A DNA stretch of 29,972 nt from Rhodothermaceae bacterium (GCA_013003465.1 JABDIZ010000396.1:1-29972); one strand, 5' to 3'. Shown: positions 15,403-23,704, counted from the stretch's first letter. Numbers and translations: made by a program. The notes: a model not told the origin generated them from the letters alone.

Positions 15403-15425
15403 GTGGCTTGCGCGTTCTATATTTG
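15392..15425 (+). promoter_or_regulatory. Bacteroidota-type promoter for coiled-coil/zapA unit
   Basis: TATATTTG at 15418-15425 is an exact match to the -7 consensus TAnnTTTG of Bacteroidota primary sigma factors. A TTG at 15392-15394, 23 bases upstream, could serve as the -33 element, with long spacing. The predicted start of transcription, near 15432, gives a short leader before the ATG at 15450. Confidence 0.55.
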
Positions 15426-15449
15426 GCTTCGTATTCGCCCCTGCGCTCA

Positions 15450-15752
15450 ATGGAGCCTGACCGCCCCAATGCCCCGCCTGCCGGGTCCACCACGCAAGCC
15501 GACCTCCGCGCGCTCGTCCGCCTGCGCGACCGTGTGGAGGCCGCGGTCCGCGAGATCGAGCGGCTGCGTGCGGAAAACATGGCCCTGATGGCACGCGTAG
15601 CCGCCTTGCAAGAGGAAACCGCCTCCGGCGGCGAGGGCACCACGCTGCCCCTGTTCGCTGAGGTCGAGGATGCCGACGCGCTCAAAGCCCGCATCCAGGG
15701 CTTCATCGACACACTCGATCAACTCCTCGCGCCCACCGAGCCCGACGCCTAA
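15450..15752 (+). CDS. Small coiled-coil protein, ZapB-like
   Basis: 100 residues from the ATG at 15450. A disordered Pro-rich start leads to a heptad-rich helix (~20-57, 'ADLRALVRLRDRVEAAVREIERLRAENMALMARVAALQEE'). A linker follows, then 'LPLFAEVEDADALKARIQGFIDTLDQLLA'. The C-terminal segment is predicted to form a second short helix. The gene precedes zapA, and small coiled-coil proteins with this layout are found before zapA in Bacteroidota; a role in the FtsZ ring is inferred from position and shape only. Sequence identity to E. coli ZapB is not claimed. Its stop codon lies inside the left arm of the inverted repeat 15749-15915. Confidence 0.7.
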   Translation: MEPDRPNAPPAGSTTQADLRALVRLRDRVEAAVREIERLRAENMALMARVAALQEETASGGEGTTLPLFAEVEDADALKARIQGFIDTLDQLLAPTEPDA

Positions 15753-15915
15753 GGCCGTGTGGGCATTCACCCAGATCGGCGCTCATGGTCCAGATTCCGC
15801 CCTCGCTGCATTGCGCTCGTCCTCCGAGGCCCTGGCCCCACCTCCTCCCGCGTCTTGCGAGGACATAATCATGACCTCACGAACGCCTGACCTCGCAAGT
15901 GCCCACACGACCTAG
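15749..15915. repeat. 167-bp element with imperfect terminal inverted repeats
   Basis: The left end CTAAGGCCGTGTGGGCA (15749-15765) and the reverse complement of the right end, CTAGGTCGTGTGGGCA (15900-15915), share a perfect 10-bp core CGTGTGGGCA. They differ by one base and one gap outside it. Inside the right half a perfect 9-bp stem, CTTGCGAGG (15854-15862) with CCTCGCAAG (15891-15899), encloses a GAGGACAT/ATGACCTC hairpin. It fills nearly the whole gap between the coiled-coil gene and zapA and has no coding content of its own. It resembles a MITE-like insertion or a structured mRNA leader. Confidence 0.45.
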
Positions 15916-15927
15916 CCGTTCACCCGC

Positions 15928-16299
15928 ATGGCCGACCAGCCGACCAAGTCCATCCGCGTCCGCGTGCTCGACCACGAGTACCCGCTCCGCGTGGCCCCCG
16001 CCGACGAAGGCTACACGCAGCACCTCGCGCAACTCGTGGATGAGCGCTTTCGCCGCATCCGCACCGGCATCCCCAACCAACCCGACCTGACGCACGCCGT
16101 CATCGGCGCGCTGGAGATGGCCGAGGAGTTGTATGCCGCCCGCGCCGAGATCGACCGGCTTCGCGCCCGCGTGGAACTGGAGGTGCAGGAACTGACGGCC
16201 CACCTCGACGCAGCCCTCGACCCCTCCGCCTCGAATGGCGATGACAAACATGCGCCAGATCGCCCCGCCGAACACAAGGACCGCGCGACAGAGGACTGA
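15928..16299 (+). CDS. zapA: Cell division protein ZapA
   Basis: 123 residues. The N-domain is 'KSIRVRVLDHEYPLRVAPADEGYTQHLAQLVDERFRRIR', the ZapA signature ('V.I.g.ey.l......e.y...lA..vd..m'). A helix follows with 'TDLTHAVIGALEMAEELYAARAEIDRLRARVELEVQELTAHLDAAL'-like coiled-coil character, then a polar tail. ZapA forms tetramers that cross-link FtsZ filaments at midcell. The order coiled coil-zapA-(6S RNA)-rny supports the call; zapA next to 6S RNA is a widespread arrangement. Confidence 0.9.
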   Translation: MADQPTKSIRVRVLDHEYPLRVAPADEGYTQHLAQLVDERFRRIRTGIPNQPDLTHAVIGALEMAEELYAARAEIDRLRARVELEVQELTAHLDAALDPSASNGDDKHAPDRPAEHKDRATED

Positions 16300-16358
16300 G
16301 ACGAGAACAGCGGGGACCTGCACAACGTCCTCACGGAACCGCGAGCGCCGGACGCGCC

Positions 16359-16366
16359 TATATTGG
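16359..16366 (+). promoter_or_regulatory. Possible -7 box of the 6S RNA candidate
   Basis: TATATTGG differs from TAnnTTTG at one position. It lies about 40 bases before the start of the closing stem of the RNA candidate. No -33 TTG was found at the right distance. Confidence 0.35.
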
Positions 16367-16406
16367 CGTCGTGCGCAGCGAAGGCTTCGGCGCTCGCCGC
16401 GTACGT

Positions 16407-16609
16407 CACCGGTCTGTGACCCCGTAATGCGACCCTGACACCGCACTCCTCGGGAGTTCACCTCAGAACCTGACCATCAGGCCACACGTCCCCTCGGGGG
16501 CGCACCCCGGCTGAGGCCTTGCCTCACCGGAACCGTGGTAGGCGTGAGGGTTCGGGACGCTCCCACTGTGTTTTAGCGAGGGTTCGCTAAACCCCGTTGC
16601 AGGCTGGTG
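16407..16609 (+). ncRNA. ssrS: 6S RNA candidate
   Basis: The gap between zapA and rny has no coding content but folds well by eye. CACCGGTCTGTGAC (16407-16420) pairs with GTTGCAGGCTGGTG (16596-16609) over 14 bp, including G-T pairs, closing an RNA of about 203 nt, the size of 6S RNA. On the 3' side an 8-bp hairpin, TTTAGCGA-GGGT-TCGCTAAA (16572-16591), sits where 6S RNAs have the small hairpin of the central bubble. The interior has further short helices (CGTCCC-CTCG-GGGGCG; CCTCAG/CTGAGG). Position next to zapA fits 6S RNA in many bacteria. 6S RNA mimics an open promoter and sequesters RNA polymerase. The call rests on synteny and manual folding; ends are approximate. Confidence 0.6.
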
Positions 16610-16644
16610 CCCTTTTCGGGACTGCGTGCACGCACGCCCCGGCA

Positions 16645-16679
16645 CGCCCCGCAGACCCGTCCGGTCTTCGGGGCGTTTT
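16645..16679 (+). terminator. Rho-independent terminator after the 6S RNA candidate
   Basis: CGCCCCGCAGACC (16645-16657) pairs with GGTCTTCGGGGCG (16663-16675), 13 bp with one mismatch and a 5-base loop, followed by TTTTG. It lies 36 bases after the RNA candidate and 75 bases before rny, so the RNA is probably its own unit. Confidence 0.75.
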
Positions 16680-16753
16680 GCTACCCGGGCGGGCTGCCTC
16701 GCGCGTCCGCTTCGTTCGTATTCTCCGCTCTGCTCTACTCCCGATTTCCGCCG

Positions 16754-18451
16754 ATGGACCCGCTCACGCTCGCTTTCCTGATCACCGGCGGCCTGCTGGC
16801 CCTCGGTGTCGGCTTCGCGACGGGGCGGCTCGTACGGGTGGGTGCCGCGCAGCACCGGCTGGAGACGGCGGTGAGCGAGGCGGAGGCCCTGGCTCGCCGG
16901 ACGGAGGACGAAGCGGAGGCGTTCCAGCGCGAGCACGTCGGCAAGGCGCGCGACGAGTTGCGCCGCCGCCAGCAGCGGCTGGAAAAGAAGAGCGAGGAGT
17001 TCAAGGAGAAGCAGCAGCGAGTCCGCGCCAAACTCGACGAGCGCAAAACCCGCCTGGAACTGCGCGCCCGCACCCTTGCCGACCGCGAGGCCGCCCTCCA
17101 GCAGGTCGCCGACGCGCTCGATCTGCTGACGGCCGAGGCCTCGCGGCGACAGACCGAGACCGAGCAGTTGCGTGCCCAAGTCCAGACCCTCGCCACCTCC
17201 GTTGGGCGAAGGCAGCAGGAACTGGCCTCTCGTGAGCAGGATGCCGGGGCCCTGACCGCCCGGCTTGAAGAAGAGCAGAGCCGCCTGACGCGGCTCGTCG
17301 AGGAGCACCTGCAAAAGCTGGAATACGCAGGCGATCTGTCGCGCGAGGACGCGAAGGAGCACCTGATGGCCGAGATGGCACGCGAGGCCAAGCTCGAAGC
17401 CGCCGCCCTCGTCAAGGATGTGCGAGACGACGCCCGCCGCCGGGCGCAGCGCGAGGCGCAGAAGGTCATCCTCAAGGCCATCCAGCGCACCGCCGCCCAG
17501 ACCACCATCGAGAACACGGTATCGGTCGTCGAGCTCAAGAGCGACGACATGAAGGGACGGGTGATCGGGCGCGAGGGGCGCAACATCCGCGCGTTCGAAG
17601 CGGCCACCGGCATCGAGGTCATCGTGGACGACACGCCGGAGACGGTCCTCGTCTCCGGCTTCGACCCCGTCCGTCGCGAAGTGGCCCGTCTGTCGATGGA
17701 GAAGCTCCTCGCCGACGGCCGCATCCACCCCGCCCGCATTGAGGAGGTGGTGGACAAAACGCGCGAGGAGATCGACGAGGAGATCCTCGAGGCGGGCGAG
17801 CAGGCCGCGCTGGAGTTGCAACTCCACGGATTGCACCCCGAGCTGGTCCGCCTCGTCGGGCGCATGAAGTACCGTTCGTCGTTCGGGCAGAACCTGCTGG
17901 CGCACTCCATCGAAGTCGCCAAGCTAGCCTCGATCATGGCCGCCGAACTCGGCCTGGACGCGCGCAAGGCACGACGCGGCGGGCTGCTGCACGACATCGG
18001 CAAGGTGGCCGAGGAAGGCCTGGAAAGCCCACACGCCATCGTCGGCATGGAACTATGCCGCCGCTACAAGGAACACCCCGACGTATGCAACGCCGTCGGC
18101 GCGCACCACGATGAGGTGGCGATGGCGACGCCCATCGCGCCCATCGTGCAGGCGGCTGACGCGGTCAGCGGCGCGCGGCCCGGCGCCCGACGCGAGGCGC
18201 TGGAGCGCTACGTCGAGCGGTTGCAGAACCTCGAAGCGCTCGCGGCCAGCTTCGAAGGCGTCGAGCGCGTGTACGCCATCCAGGCGGGCCGCGAGATCCG
18301 CGTCATCGTGGACCCGGCAAGCGTCTCCGATGCGCTCGCAGAAACGCTCGCAGCCGACATCGCGCGACGCATCGAGAAGGAGATGGAATACCCGGGCCAG
18401 ATCAAGGTGCATGTGATCCGCGAGGTCCGCTCCGTAGCGCACGCGCACTGA
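16754..18451 (+). CDS. rny: Ribonuclease Y
   Basis: 565 residues from the ATG at 16754; an earlier ATG at 16607 would run through the RNA and terminator region and is rejected. One N-terminal membrane helix (~5-25) is followed by a long charged coiled coil (~30-190). The KH domain has 'MKGRVIGREGRNIRAFEAATGIEVIVDDTP' (from residue 266, GREG loop). The HD domain has 'HSIEVAKLASIMAAELGL' and 'GGLLHDIGK' (H413-D414). The C-terminal domain ends 'EMEYPGQIKVHVIREVRSVAHAH', close to the family's usual 'YPGqIkVtVIRE'. RNase Y is a membrane-anchored endoribonuclease that starts mRNA decay. It is transcribed after the 6S candidate and its terminator. Confidence 0.97.
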   Translation: MDPLTLAFLITGGLLALGVGFATGRLVRVGAAQHRLETAVSEAEALARRTEDEAEAFQREHVGKARDELRRRQQRLEKKSEEFKEKQQRVRAKLDERKTRLELRARTLADREAALQQVADALDLLTAEASRRQTETEQLRAQVQTLATSVGRRQQELASREQDAGALTARLEEEQSRLTRLVEEHLQKLEYAGDLSREDAKEHLMAEMAREAKLEAAALVKDVRDDARRRAQREAQKVILKAIQRTAAQTTIENTVSVVELKSDDMKGRVIGREGRNIRAFEAATGIEVIVDDTPETVLVSGFDPVRREVARLSMEKLLADGRIHPARIEEVVDKTREEIDEEILEAGEQAALELQLHGLHPELVRLVGRMKYRSSFGQNLLAHSIEVAKLASIMAAELGLDARKARRGGLLHDIGKVAEEGLESPHAIVGMELCRRYKEHPDVCNAVGAHHDEVAMATPIAPIVQAADAVSGARPGARREALERYVERLQNLEALAASFEGVERVYAIQAGREIRVIVDPASVSDALAETLAADIARRIEKEMEYPGQIKVHVIREVRSVAHAH

Positions 18452-18550
18452 GACTTCGGGCAATCGGCTTCGGCCTCAGCCCGAGTGCACGTGCTAACCG
18501 CCGACCGGCTTCCCGAACCTATTGCATGGCTTAGGCGTGGCACGCGCGCT

Positions 18551-19390
18551 ATGCTTGATCCCCTCCTGATCGCCCAGCCAGTTGCGGCCTTCGTGGGACT
18601 CGTGGTGCTCCTGCTCGCCGAGAGCGCGCACCCGTTCTTCGATCTCTTCCGCGAGCGGCGCGAGCGCGGCGCTCACCTGCTGCGCAACCTCGCCCTCGGC
18701 GCCTTCAACGCGCTGATCGTCGCGGTCGTCTTTGCAGGCCTATGGGTGGCCGCGGCGACCTGGGCCGATGCGAACGACATTGGCCTACTCCACTGGCTTG
18801 CGTGGCCTACGTGGCTCCACGCGCTCGGCGCGTTGCTGCTGCTCGACGCCTGGACGTACGTCTGGCATCGCCTCAACCATCGCATTCCGGTGCTGTGGCG
18901 CTTCCACCGCGTCCACCACGCCGACGCCGAGATGGACGTGACGACGGCAAGCCGCTTCCACATCGGCGAGTTGGTGCTGTCATCGGCGCTACGGATTCCG
19001 CTGATCGTGGGGCTCGGCATCTTCGCGTGGGAGCTGGTGCTCTACGAAACGCTGATGTTCGCTGTCGTGCAGTTTCACCACGCCAATGTGATGCTGCCCG
19101 CCCGGCTCGACCGCGCGCTGCGCGCCGTCATCGTGACGCCTGCGATGCACAAGGTCCACCACTCGCGGCTGCAACCCGAGACCGATTCGAACTACAGCGC
19201 GCTGTTCTCGTGGTGGGACCGGCTGTTCCGCAGCTTCCGCCTCCGTGCCCGCCCTGAGGAGATTCACTTCGGCCTCGATGCCTTCGACACGCCTGAGGAC
19301 AGCACGCTGCGCGGCCTGCTCGCGATGCCCTTCAACCGACCAGCTCGGCCCGATCACAACACCGACCCGTCTGTTTCCTCGCGGGATTGA
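18551..19390 (+). CDS. Sterol desaturase / fatty acid hydroxylase family protein
   Basis: 279 residues from the ATG at 18551; a GTG at 18485 is possible but adds non-membrane residues. Four or so hydrophobic helices carry the di-iron histidine boxes: HX3H ('WHRLNH', H106/H110), HX2HH ('HRVHH', H119/H122/H123), and 'MHKVHHS' (H200/H203/H204), with an added HH at 176-177. The family hydroxylates or desaturates lipids in the membrane using O2 and two irons. The bacterial substrate is not evident; carotenoid, fatty-acid and sterol-like lipids are all possible. It ends 6 bases before plsY, suggesting joint transcription and a lipid role. Confidence 0.9.
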   Translation: MLDPLLIAQPVAAFVGLVVLLLAESAHPFFDLFRERRERGAHLLRNLALGAFNALIVAVVFAGLWVAAATWADANDIGLLHWLAWPTWLHALGALLLLDAWTYVWHRLNHRIPVLWRFHRVHHADAEMDVTTASRFHIGELVLSSALRIPLIVGLGIFAWELVLYETLMFAVVQFHHANVMLPARLDRALRAVIVTPAMHKVHHSRLQPETDSNYSALFSWWDRLFRSFRLRARPEEIHFGLDAFDTPEDSTLRGLLAMPFNRPARPDHNTDPSVSSRD

Positions 19391-19396
19391 GCCCTC

Positions 19397-20068
19397 ATGC
19401 CGTACCTCGTCGCCGTGGTTGTGGGCTATGTGCTCGGCAGCGTGCCGTTCGCCTACCTGCTCGTGCGCTGGCGCCGCGGGATGGCACTCCACACGGTCGG
19501 TTCGACCAACGTCGGCGCGTCGAACGCCTTCGCCACGACAGGCTCTCGGCGCCTCGGCGGGGCGGTGCTCGCGCTCGATGTGCTCAAAGGGGCAGCGGCC
19601 GTAGGGGTCGGCTGGCTGCTCTATGGCACCGCGGCCTTCCGGCCGGGCGCGGCGGCGCTGCTCGGTGCGGTGGCCGGGCACAACTACAATGTGTGGCTCT
19701 CGCGCCAGGCCGGACGCCTGGTAGGCGGCAAGGGGCTCGCGACAGCCGCGGGTGGCTTTCTGCTCCTGGCACCGGGGCTCCTGCCCGCCTGGGGTCTCCT
19801 CTTCGTCACGGGCCGATGGGCGTTCGCGCAGGGACGCGGTCTTCGCGATGTGATCCCCGGTAACGTCGCAGCCACGGCGCTGCTGCCGCTCGTGGCCTGG
19901 CCGCTTTACGGTCCGGCGGCGGGCCTCGCCACGGCGCTCTTCGCGCTGCTTGCCCTCCCCAAACACACACGGCAGATGCAGGCGCTGTGGCGAGGCGAGG
20001 CGATTCGCGAACCCGCCCCGAACCCCACGCTACGGCAAAATTCGATGAACGCAGGCGATCCGTCCTGA
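19397..20068 (+). CDS. plsY: Glycerol-3-phosphate acyltransferase PlsY
   Basis: 223 residues with several membrane helices. Conserved PlsY motifs are 'GSVPFAYLLVRW' (14-25), 'GSTNVGASN' (35-43), 'DVLKG' (61-65), 'GHNYNVW' (94-100) and 'GGKGLAT' (110-116). The loop between GHNYNVW and GGKG is a few residues longer than usual ('LSRQAGRLV' in place of 'FKF'-type spacing). The enzyme transfers an acyl group from acyl-phosphate to glycerol-3-phosphate, the first step of phospholipid synthesis. The C-terminal 25 residues are polar and not conserved. Confidence 0.93.
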   Translation: MPYLVAVVVGYVLGSVPFAYLLVRWRRGMALHTVGSTNVGASNAFATTGSRRLGGAVLALDVLKGAAAVGVGWLLYGTAAFRPGAAALLGAVAGHNYNVWLSRQAGRLVGGKGLATAAGGFLLLAPGLLPAWGLLFVTGRWAFAQGRGLRDVIPGNVAATALLPLVAWPLYGPAAGLATALFALLALPKHTRQMQALWRGEAIREPAPNPTLRQNSMNAGDPS

Positions 20069-20142
20069 CTTGCGCGTATTGTTAGACCCACTGAACCTGA
20101 GGGTGCTGGCGAGCCGCCGGACATCTTCCCACTCTGCGACCT

Positions 20143-22629
20143 ATGCTGGGCATCATTGGAGAACTCGCGCTGCTGACAGCCTTCGTGGCGTGCATCGTTG
20201 CAGGCATCGCCTTTCTGAAAGCCGCGGGCGACCGCCCGGAAGCGGATACGTGGCGCCGCTACGGCCGCCTCGGCTGGATGGTCATGATCGGCGGCGTGAC
20301 CGTCGCGGCCATCATCCTCTGGATTCTCCTCTTCACGCGCGACTTCAGTTACAGCTACCCGTTCCAGCACACGTCATATGCGATGCCGTGGCGCTACACG
20401 TTCTCGGCGTTCTGGGCGGGACAGGAGGGCTCCTTCCTCCTCTGGATCATGATGACGGCCACGTGGGGCGGCGCGCTCCTCTGGTGGGCGACACGCACGA
20501 AAGGCCTGTCCGATACAGCCATCGCGCAGCGGCGCTTCTTCGAGCCCCCCGTGATGGCCATCGTAGCGCTCTGCCAGTTCTTCCTGCTCTCGATGGTCGC
20601 GGGGCTCCAGTTTGGCGACCTCCACATCGGGGCCTCGCCGTTCCAGACCATCGCTGAGAAATTCCCCGACGCGCCGTTCATCGCCGCAGGCGGCGTACCG
20701 GCCGACGGGCAGGGCCTTAACGACCTGCTCCAGAACCCGTGGATGGTCATCCATCCGCCGACGCTGTTCATGGGCTTCACGCTGATGATGGTACCGTTCG
20801 CGTTCGCCGTGGCGGGGCTGTGGAAGCGGCAGTACACGCAGTGGGTCAAGCCCGCGCTACCCTGGTCGCTGGCAGCCTGCGGTGTGCTCATCCTTGGCAT
20901 CATGATGGGCGGCTACTGGGCCTACGTCACACTCTCCTTCGGCGGATGGTGGGCGTGGGACCCCGTCGAGAACTCCAGCCTCGTGCCGTGGATCTTCGGC
21001 GTGGCGGCGCTGCACGCGATGATCGTGCAGAAGAAGACGAGCGCCGGGCACAAAGCCGCGCTGCTGCTGAGCGTCGTGGCTTTCCAGCTCGTCATCTATT
21101 CGACGTTCCTGACGCGCTCGGGTATTCTGGGCGACACGTCGGTGCACTCGTTCGTGGACCTCGGGCTCTACAACCAGCTCCTGCTCTGGATTCTGTCCAT
21201 AGGCGCGCTGGGCTTCGGCTTCTTCGCCCTGCGCTACCGCGACCTGCCGAGCCCGCAGACACCGCCCGCGACGCTCTCGCGCGAGAGCATGATCTTCACC
21301 GGCGCGCTGCTGCTCGCGCTGACCGGCCTGGTCATCGCGCTCGGCACGAGCGCACCCATCTTCGGCAACATTTTCCGCGACAACCCGAGCGCGGTGCCCA
21401 TCGCGTTCTACAACACCTGGACGATCCCGCTCGCCATCGGCATTGCCTTTCTGGCCGGGCTGGGGCAGCTCTTCTGGTGGCGCAAGATGGACGTGGCTGA
21501 GGTCAACCGCGTGCTGCTCAAACCGCTCGCGCTGACCGTCGCCTCGACGGCGGCGGTGCTGCTGTTGACACCGTTCGTACAGGAGACGGTGCAGGCGGCA
21601 CCGGCCTTCGCAGAGGCCACCCCGGCCGTTTCAGAAGCGGGGATTCTCCCGGCAGCGGTGTCGGCCTTCTTCGAGACACATGGCACGAGCCTGCTGCTGC
21701 TGCTGCTGCTCTTCTGCTCGTTCTTCGCACTCTACGGCAACAGCTTCGTGCTCTGGCGCATCGCACGCGGTAACCCGAAACTCGCGGGCGGCTCGCTCAC
21801 CCACGTCGGCTTCGGCCTCGTGCTGCTAGGCATCTTCTCGTCGTCGGTCTTCAACGATCCGGTCTCAGACGGCACGGGCACCGACATCCAGGGCAGCCGC
21901 GACAACTTCGTCGTCCCGCGCGGACAGACGCTGCAGGTGGATGGCTACACGGTAACCTACACCGGCGTCGAAACCAACGCCGAAGGCCGCCCGGTCTACC
22001 TCCTCGACTGGACGGGCCCGCGCGGCGAGCGCTTCCAGACGAGCAACGTCGTGTACCAGGACGGGCGCGGGCAGTGGATCCAGCACCCATTCGTGCGCGA
22101 AGGCCTCACGCGCGACCTCTACGTCGCCACGTTCCCGAGTGCCATGAGCGATCGCCCGGAGGCGTCGCAGGGCGCGCTGCTGCTTCAGCGCGGCCAGGAG
22201 CGCCAACTCGGCGGCGGGCAGTACGTCCTCCGCTTCGAGGACTACGACCTGGAGGTCAACCCCGAAGACTTCGACATCCCCGCCGACTCGGTGGACCTCG
22301 CCGTAGCGGCGCGCCTCACCGTGACGAACACCCAGACGAGCGAAACGCGCACCCTCCTGCCGGTCTACATCATCACCTCGGACCGGCGCCCGCAGTTCAT
22401 CCAGAACCGGGCGAACGACTGGGGCCTCGGCGTCTCGTTCGTCGGGATGGACGTGGAGCAGAACGCGATCCAGCTCATCGTCGAGGGCACGACGGTGGAG
22501 ACCGAGGAGTGGGTGGTGGTGCAGGCCTACGAGAAGCCGTTCATCTCGGTCCTCTGGATCGGCACGCTCGTCCTGCTAGCCGGCTTCGCGGTCTCCGTGG
22601 TTCGGCGCGCCCACGACGCTCGCCGGTAG
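20143..22629 (+). CDS. ccmF: Cytochrome c-type biogenesis protein CcmF
   Basis: 828 residues, longer than E. coli CcmF (about 650). Many membrane helices. The haem-handling tryptophan motif is 'GGWWAWDPVENSSLVPW' (267-283). Flanking conserved parts are 'WAGQEGSFLLWIMM', 'NPWMVIHPPTLFMGF' and 'FLTRSGILGDTSVHSF'. After the helix at ~550 there is a large periplasmic beta domain (~565-790, starting 'DNFVVPRGQTLQVDGYTVTYTG') and a last helix ('ISVLWIGTLVLLAGFAVSV'). CcmF with CcmH attaches haem to CXXCH motifs of apocytochromes c. No ccmE, ccmH or other ccm genes are in the window, but a di-haem c-type protein is encoded at 28919. Confidence 0.95.
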   Translation: MLGIIGELALLTAFVACIVAGIAFLKAAGDRPEADTWRRYGRLGWMVMIGGVTVAAIILWILLFTRDFSYSYPFQHTSYAMPWRYTFSAFWAGQEGSFLLWIMMTATWGGALLWWATRTKGLSDTAIAQRRFFEPPVMAIVALCQFFLLSMVAGLQFGDLHIGASPFQTIAEKFPDAPFIAAGGVPADGQGLNDLLQNPWMVIHPPTLFMGFTLMMVPFAFAVAGLWKRQYTQWVKPALPWSLAACGVLILGIMMGGYWAYVTLSFGGWWAWDPVENSSLVPWIFGVAALHAMIVQKKTSAGHKAALLLSVVAFQLVIYSTFLTRSGILGDTSVHSFVDLGLYNQLLLWILSIGALGFGFFALRYRDLPSPQTPPATLSRESMIFTGALLLALTGLVIALGTSAPIFGNIFRDNPSAVPIAFYNTWTIPLAIGIAFLAGLGQLFWWRKMDVAEVNRVLLKPLALTVASTAAVLLLTPFVQETVQAAPAFAEATPAVSEAGILPAAVSAFFETHGTSLLLLLLLFCSFFALYGNSFVLWRIARGNPKLAGGSLTHVGFGLVLLGIFSSSVFNDPVSDGTGTDIQGSRDNFVVPRGQTLQVDGYTVTYTGVETNAEGRPVYLLDWTGPRGERFQTSNVVYQDGRGQWIQHPFVREGLTRDLYVATFPSAMSDRPEASQGALLLQRGQERQLGGGQYVLRFEDYDLEVNPEDFDIPADSVDLAVAARLTVTNTQTSETRTLLPVYIITSDRRPQFIQNRANDWGLGVSFVGMDVEQNAIQLIVEGTTVETEEWVVVQAYEKPFISVLWIGTLVLLAGFAVSVVRRAHDARR

Positions 22630-22960
22630 GGCAGGTTTGAGAACGCGCGCGAGGAACTATTCCCGCTCCGCGTTTCCGACCATCAACACACGAACGCCCG
22701 GCCTCGGGAGAGAGGGAAGCCGGGCGGGCGCTGCATCGGGCAGCCGATGCCTAGAGGTGGCGGATGAGGGGCGTCAGGGAAGGGACACCCGCCTGACAAT
22801 TGCAGCGGCGGGTGCATGCGCTAAACGTAGGGCTCAACGCTCCCAATGCCATTGTGAATACGTTATGTGTGAACATCCGCTACGTTCCCCAGCCCACGGC
22901 AACCGTCTGAGCCCCGTCACGTACGATTTGCCTTCCTTTCGCATTCTCCCCTACCTCTTT
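22630..22960. other. Intergenic region with three tandem hairpins
   Basis: 331 bases between ccmF and the next gene. It contains three perfect hairpins in a row: CGCCCGGC/GCCGGGCG (22695-22726), GCATCGG-GCAG-CCGATGC (22733-22750), and CACCCGC/GCGGGTG (22786-22814). An alternative GTCAGG/CCTGAC pair overlaps the third. No T-tract follows, and no known riboswitch or RNA consensus was recognised. It could be a small RNA, a structured leader of the downstream gene, or repeated intergenic palindromes. A TACGATTTG at 22923-22931 resembles a -7 box. Confidence 0.45.
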
Positions 22961-23704
22961 ATGCAGCCCCGGCTTTTTCTCGCGCTCGGCCTTCTGGTTC
23001 TTGCCTCGCCCGCCTTCGCCCAGCCTATCGTGATCACCGGACCCGGTGACGAAACCCTGGACATGACAATGGTGGAGTCTGGCTCCCAGACCTTCACCAT
23101 GACCGTCATTCAGGGCGAGGCGCAGCAGTCCGTCGGTAATGGTGAATCCAGCGTCACCATCGACGAAGAACGCGGCGTGATCGAGGCCGTCCGCTCAATG
23201 GATGTGATGGGCCAGAAGATGGCCGATACGACGCGCGCAGCCTGGCCCTCGCTTGCCGCGCTCGCGCACCGCTCCGAAAACATGCAGCGGACGCTCGCTT
23301 TCGACATCGCCGATGGGCAACTCGTCGGCGAACACCGTCCTCAAAGCGGCGAGGCTGCGTCCTTTGAGATGGCGCTCGACGCGCCGGTCTTCGACTCGGC
23401 CTGGATGGGTATGCTGATCGAAACGCTCCCGCTGGCCGACGGCTACGCGGCCACGATCCCAGCCTATGAGTATGAGGAGGGCACTATGAACGCTTTCACG
23501 TATAGCGTGGACGTGCTCGGCCAAGAGAAGCTGACTCGTGAGGGCCAGGCCCCCACCGATGCTTGGCTCGTTCAGGTCTCGCGCGACAGCGAAGGCGGCG
23601 AAGTGGTCAACTACTACCTCGCGAAGGACAGCCACGACATCCTCCGCATCATGCTGGAGCCGCAGCCCGGCCTCACCGTGCTGGTGGACTTTACCAACGT
23701 CTGA
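22961..23704 (+). CDS. Exported protein of unknown function
   Basis: 247 residues from the ATG at 22961. The signal peptide is MQPRLFLALGLLVLASPAFA-Q. The mature protein is beta-rich with repeated strand patterns: 'DMTMVESGSQTFTMTVIQGE', 'SSVTIDEERGVIEAVRSMDVMGQKMADTTRAAWPSLAALAHRS', 'AASFEMALDAPVFDSAWMGMLIETLPLADGYAATIPAYEYEEG', 'WLVQVSRDSEGGEVVNYYLAKDSHDILRIMLEP'. The ending, with a lysine-aspartate turn before 'ILRI' and 'LVDFTNV', resembles proteins in which a soluble beta-barrel folds around a lipid, such as DUF3108-like proteins. That is only a structural impression. No cysteines or catalytic motif stand out. It stands alone, with a terminator after it. Confidence 0.75.
   Translation: MQPRLFLALGLLVLASPAFAQPIVITGPGDETLDMTMVESGSQTFTMTVIQGEAQQSVGNGESSVTIDEERGVIEAVRSMDVMGQKMADTTRAAWPSLAALAHRSENMQRTLAFDIADGQLVGEHRPQSGEAASFEMALDAPVFDSAWMGMLIETLPLADGYAATIPAYEYEEGTMNAFTYSVDVLGQEKLTREGQAPTDAWLVQVSRDSEGGEVVNYYLAKDSHDILRIMLEPQPGLTVLVDFTNV

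Noticed and set aside
16754..17330. Long Glu/Arg/Gln-rich stretch in RNase Y as a possible repeat protein
   Set aside because: It is the normal coiled-coil region of RNase Y.
18452..18500. Possible terminator after rny
   Set aside because: A TTCGGGC/GCCCGAG pairing exists, but the stem is weak and no T-tract follows.
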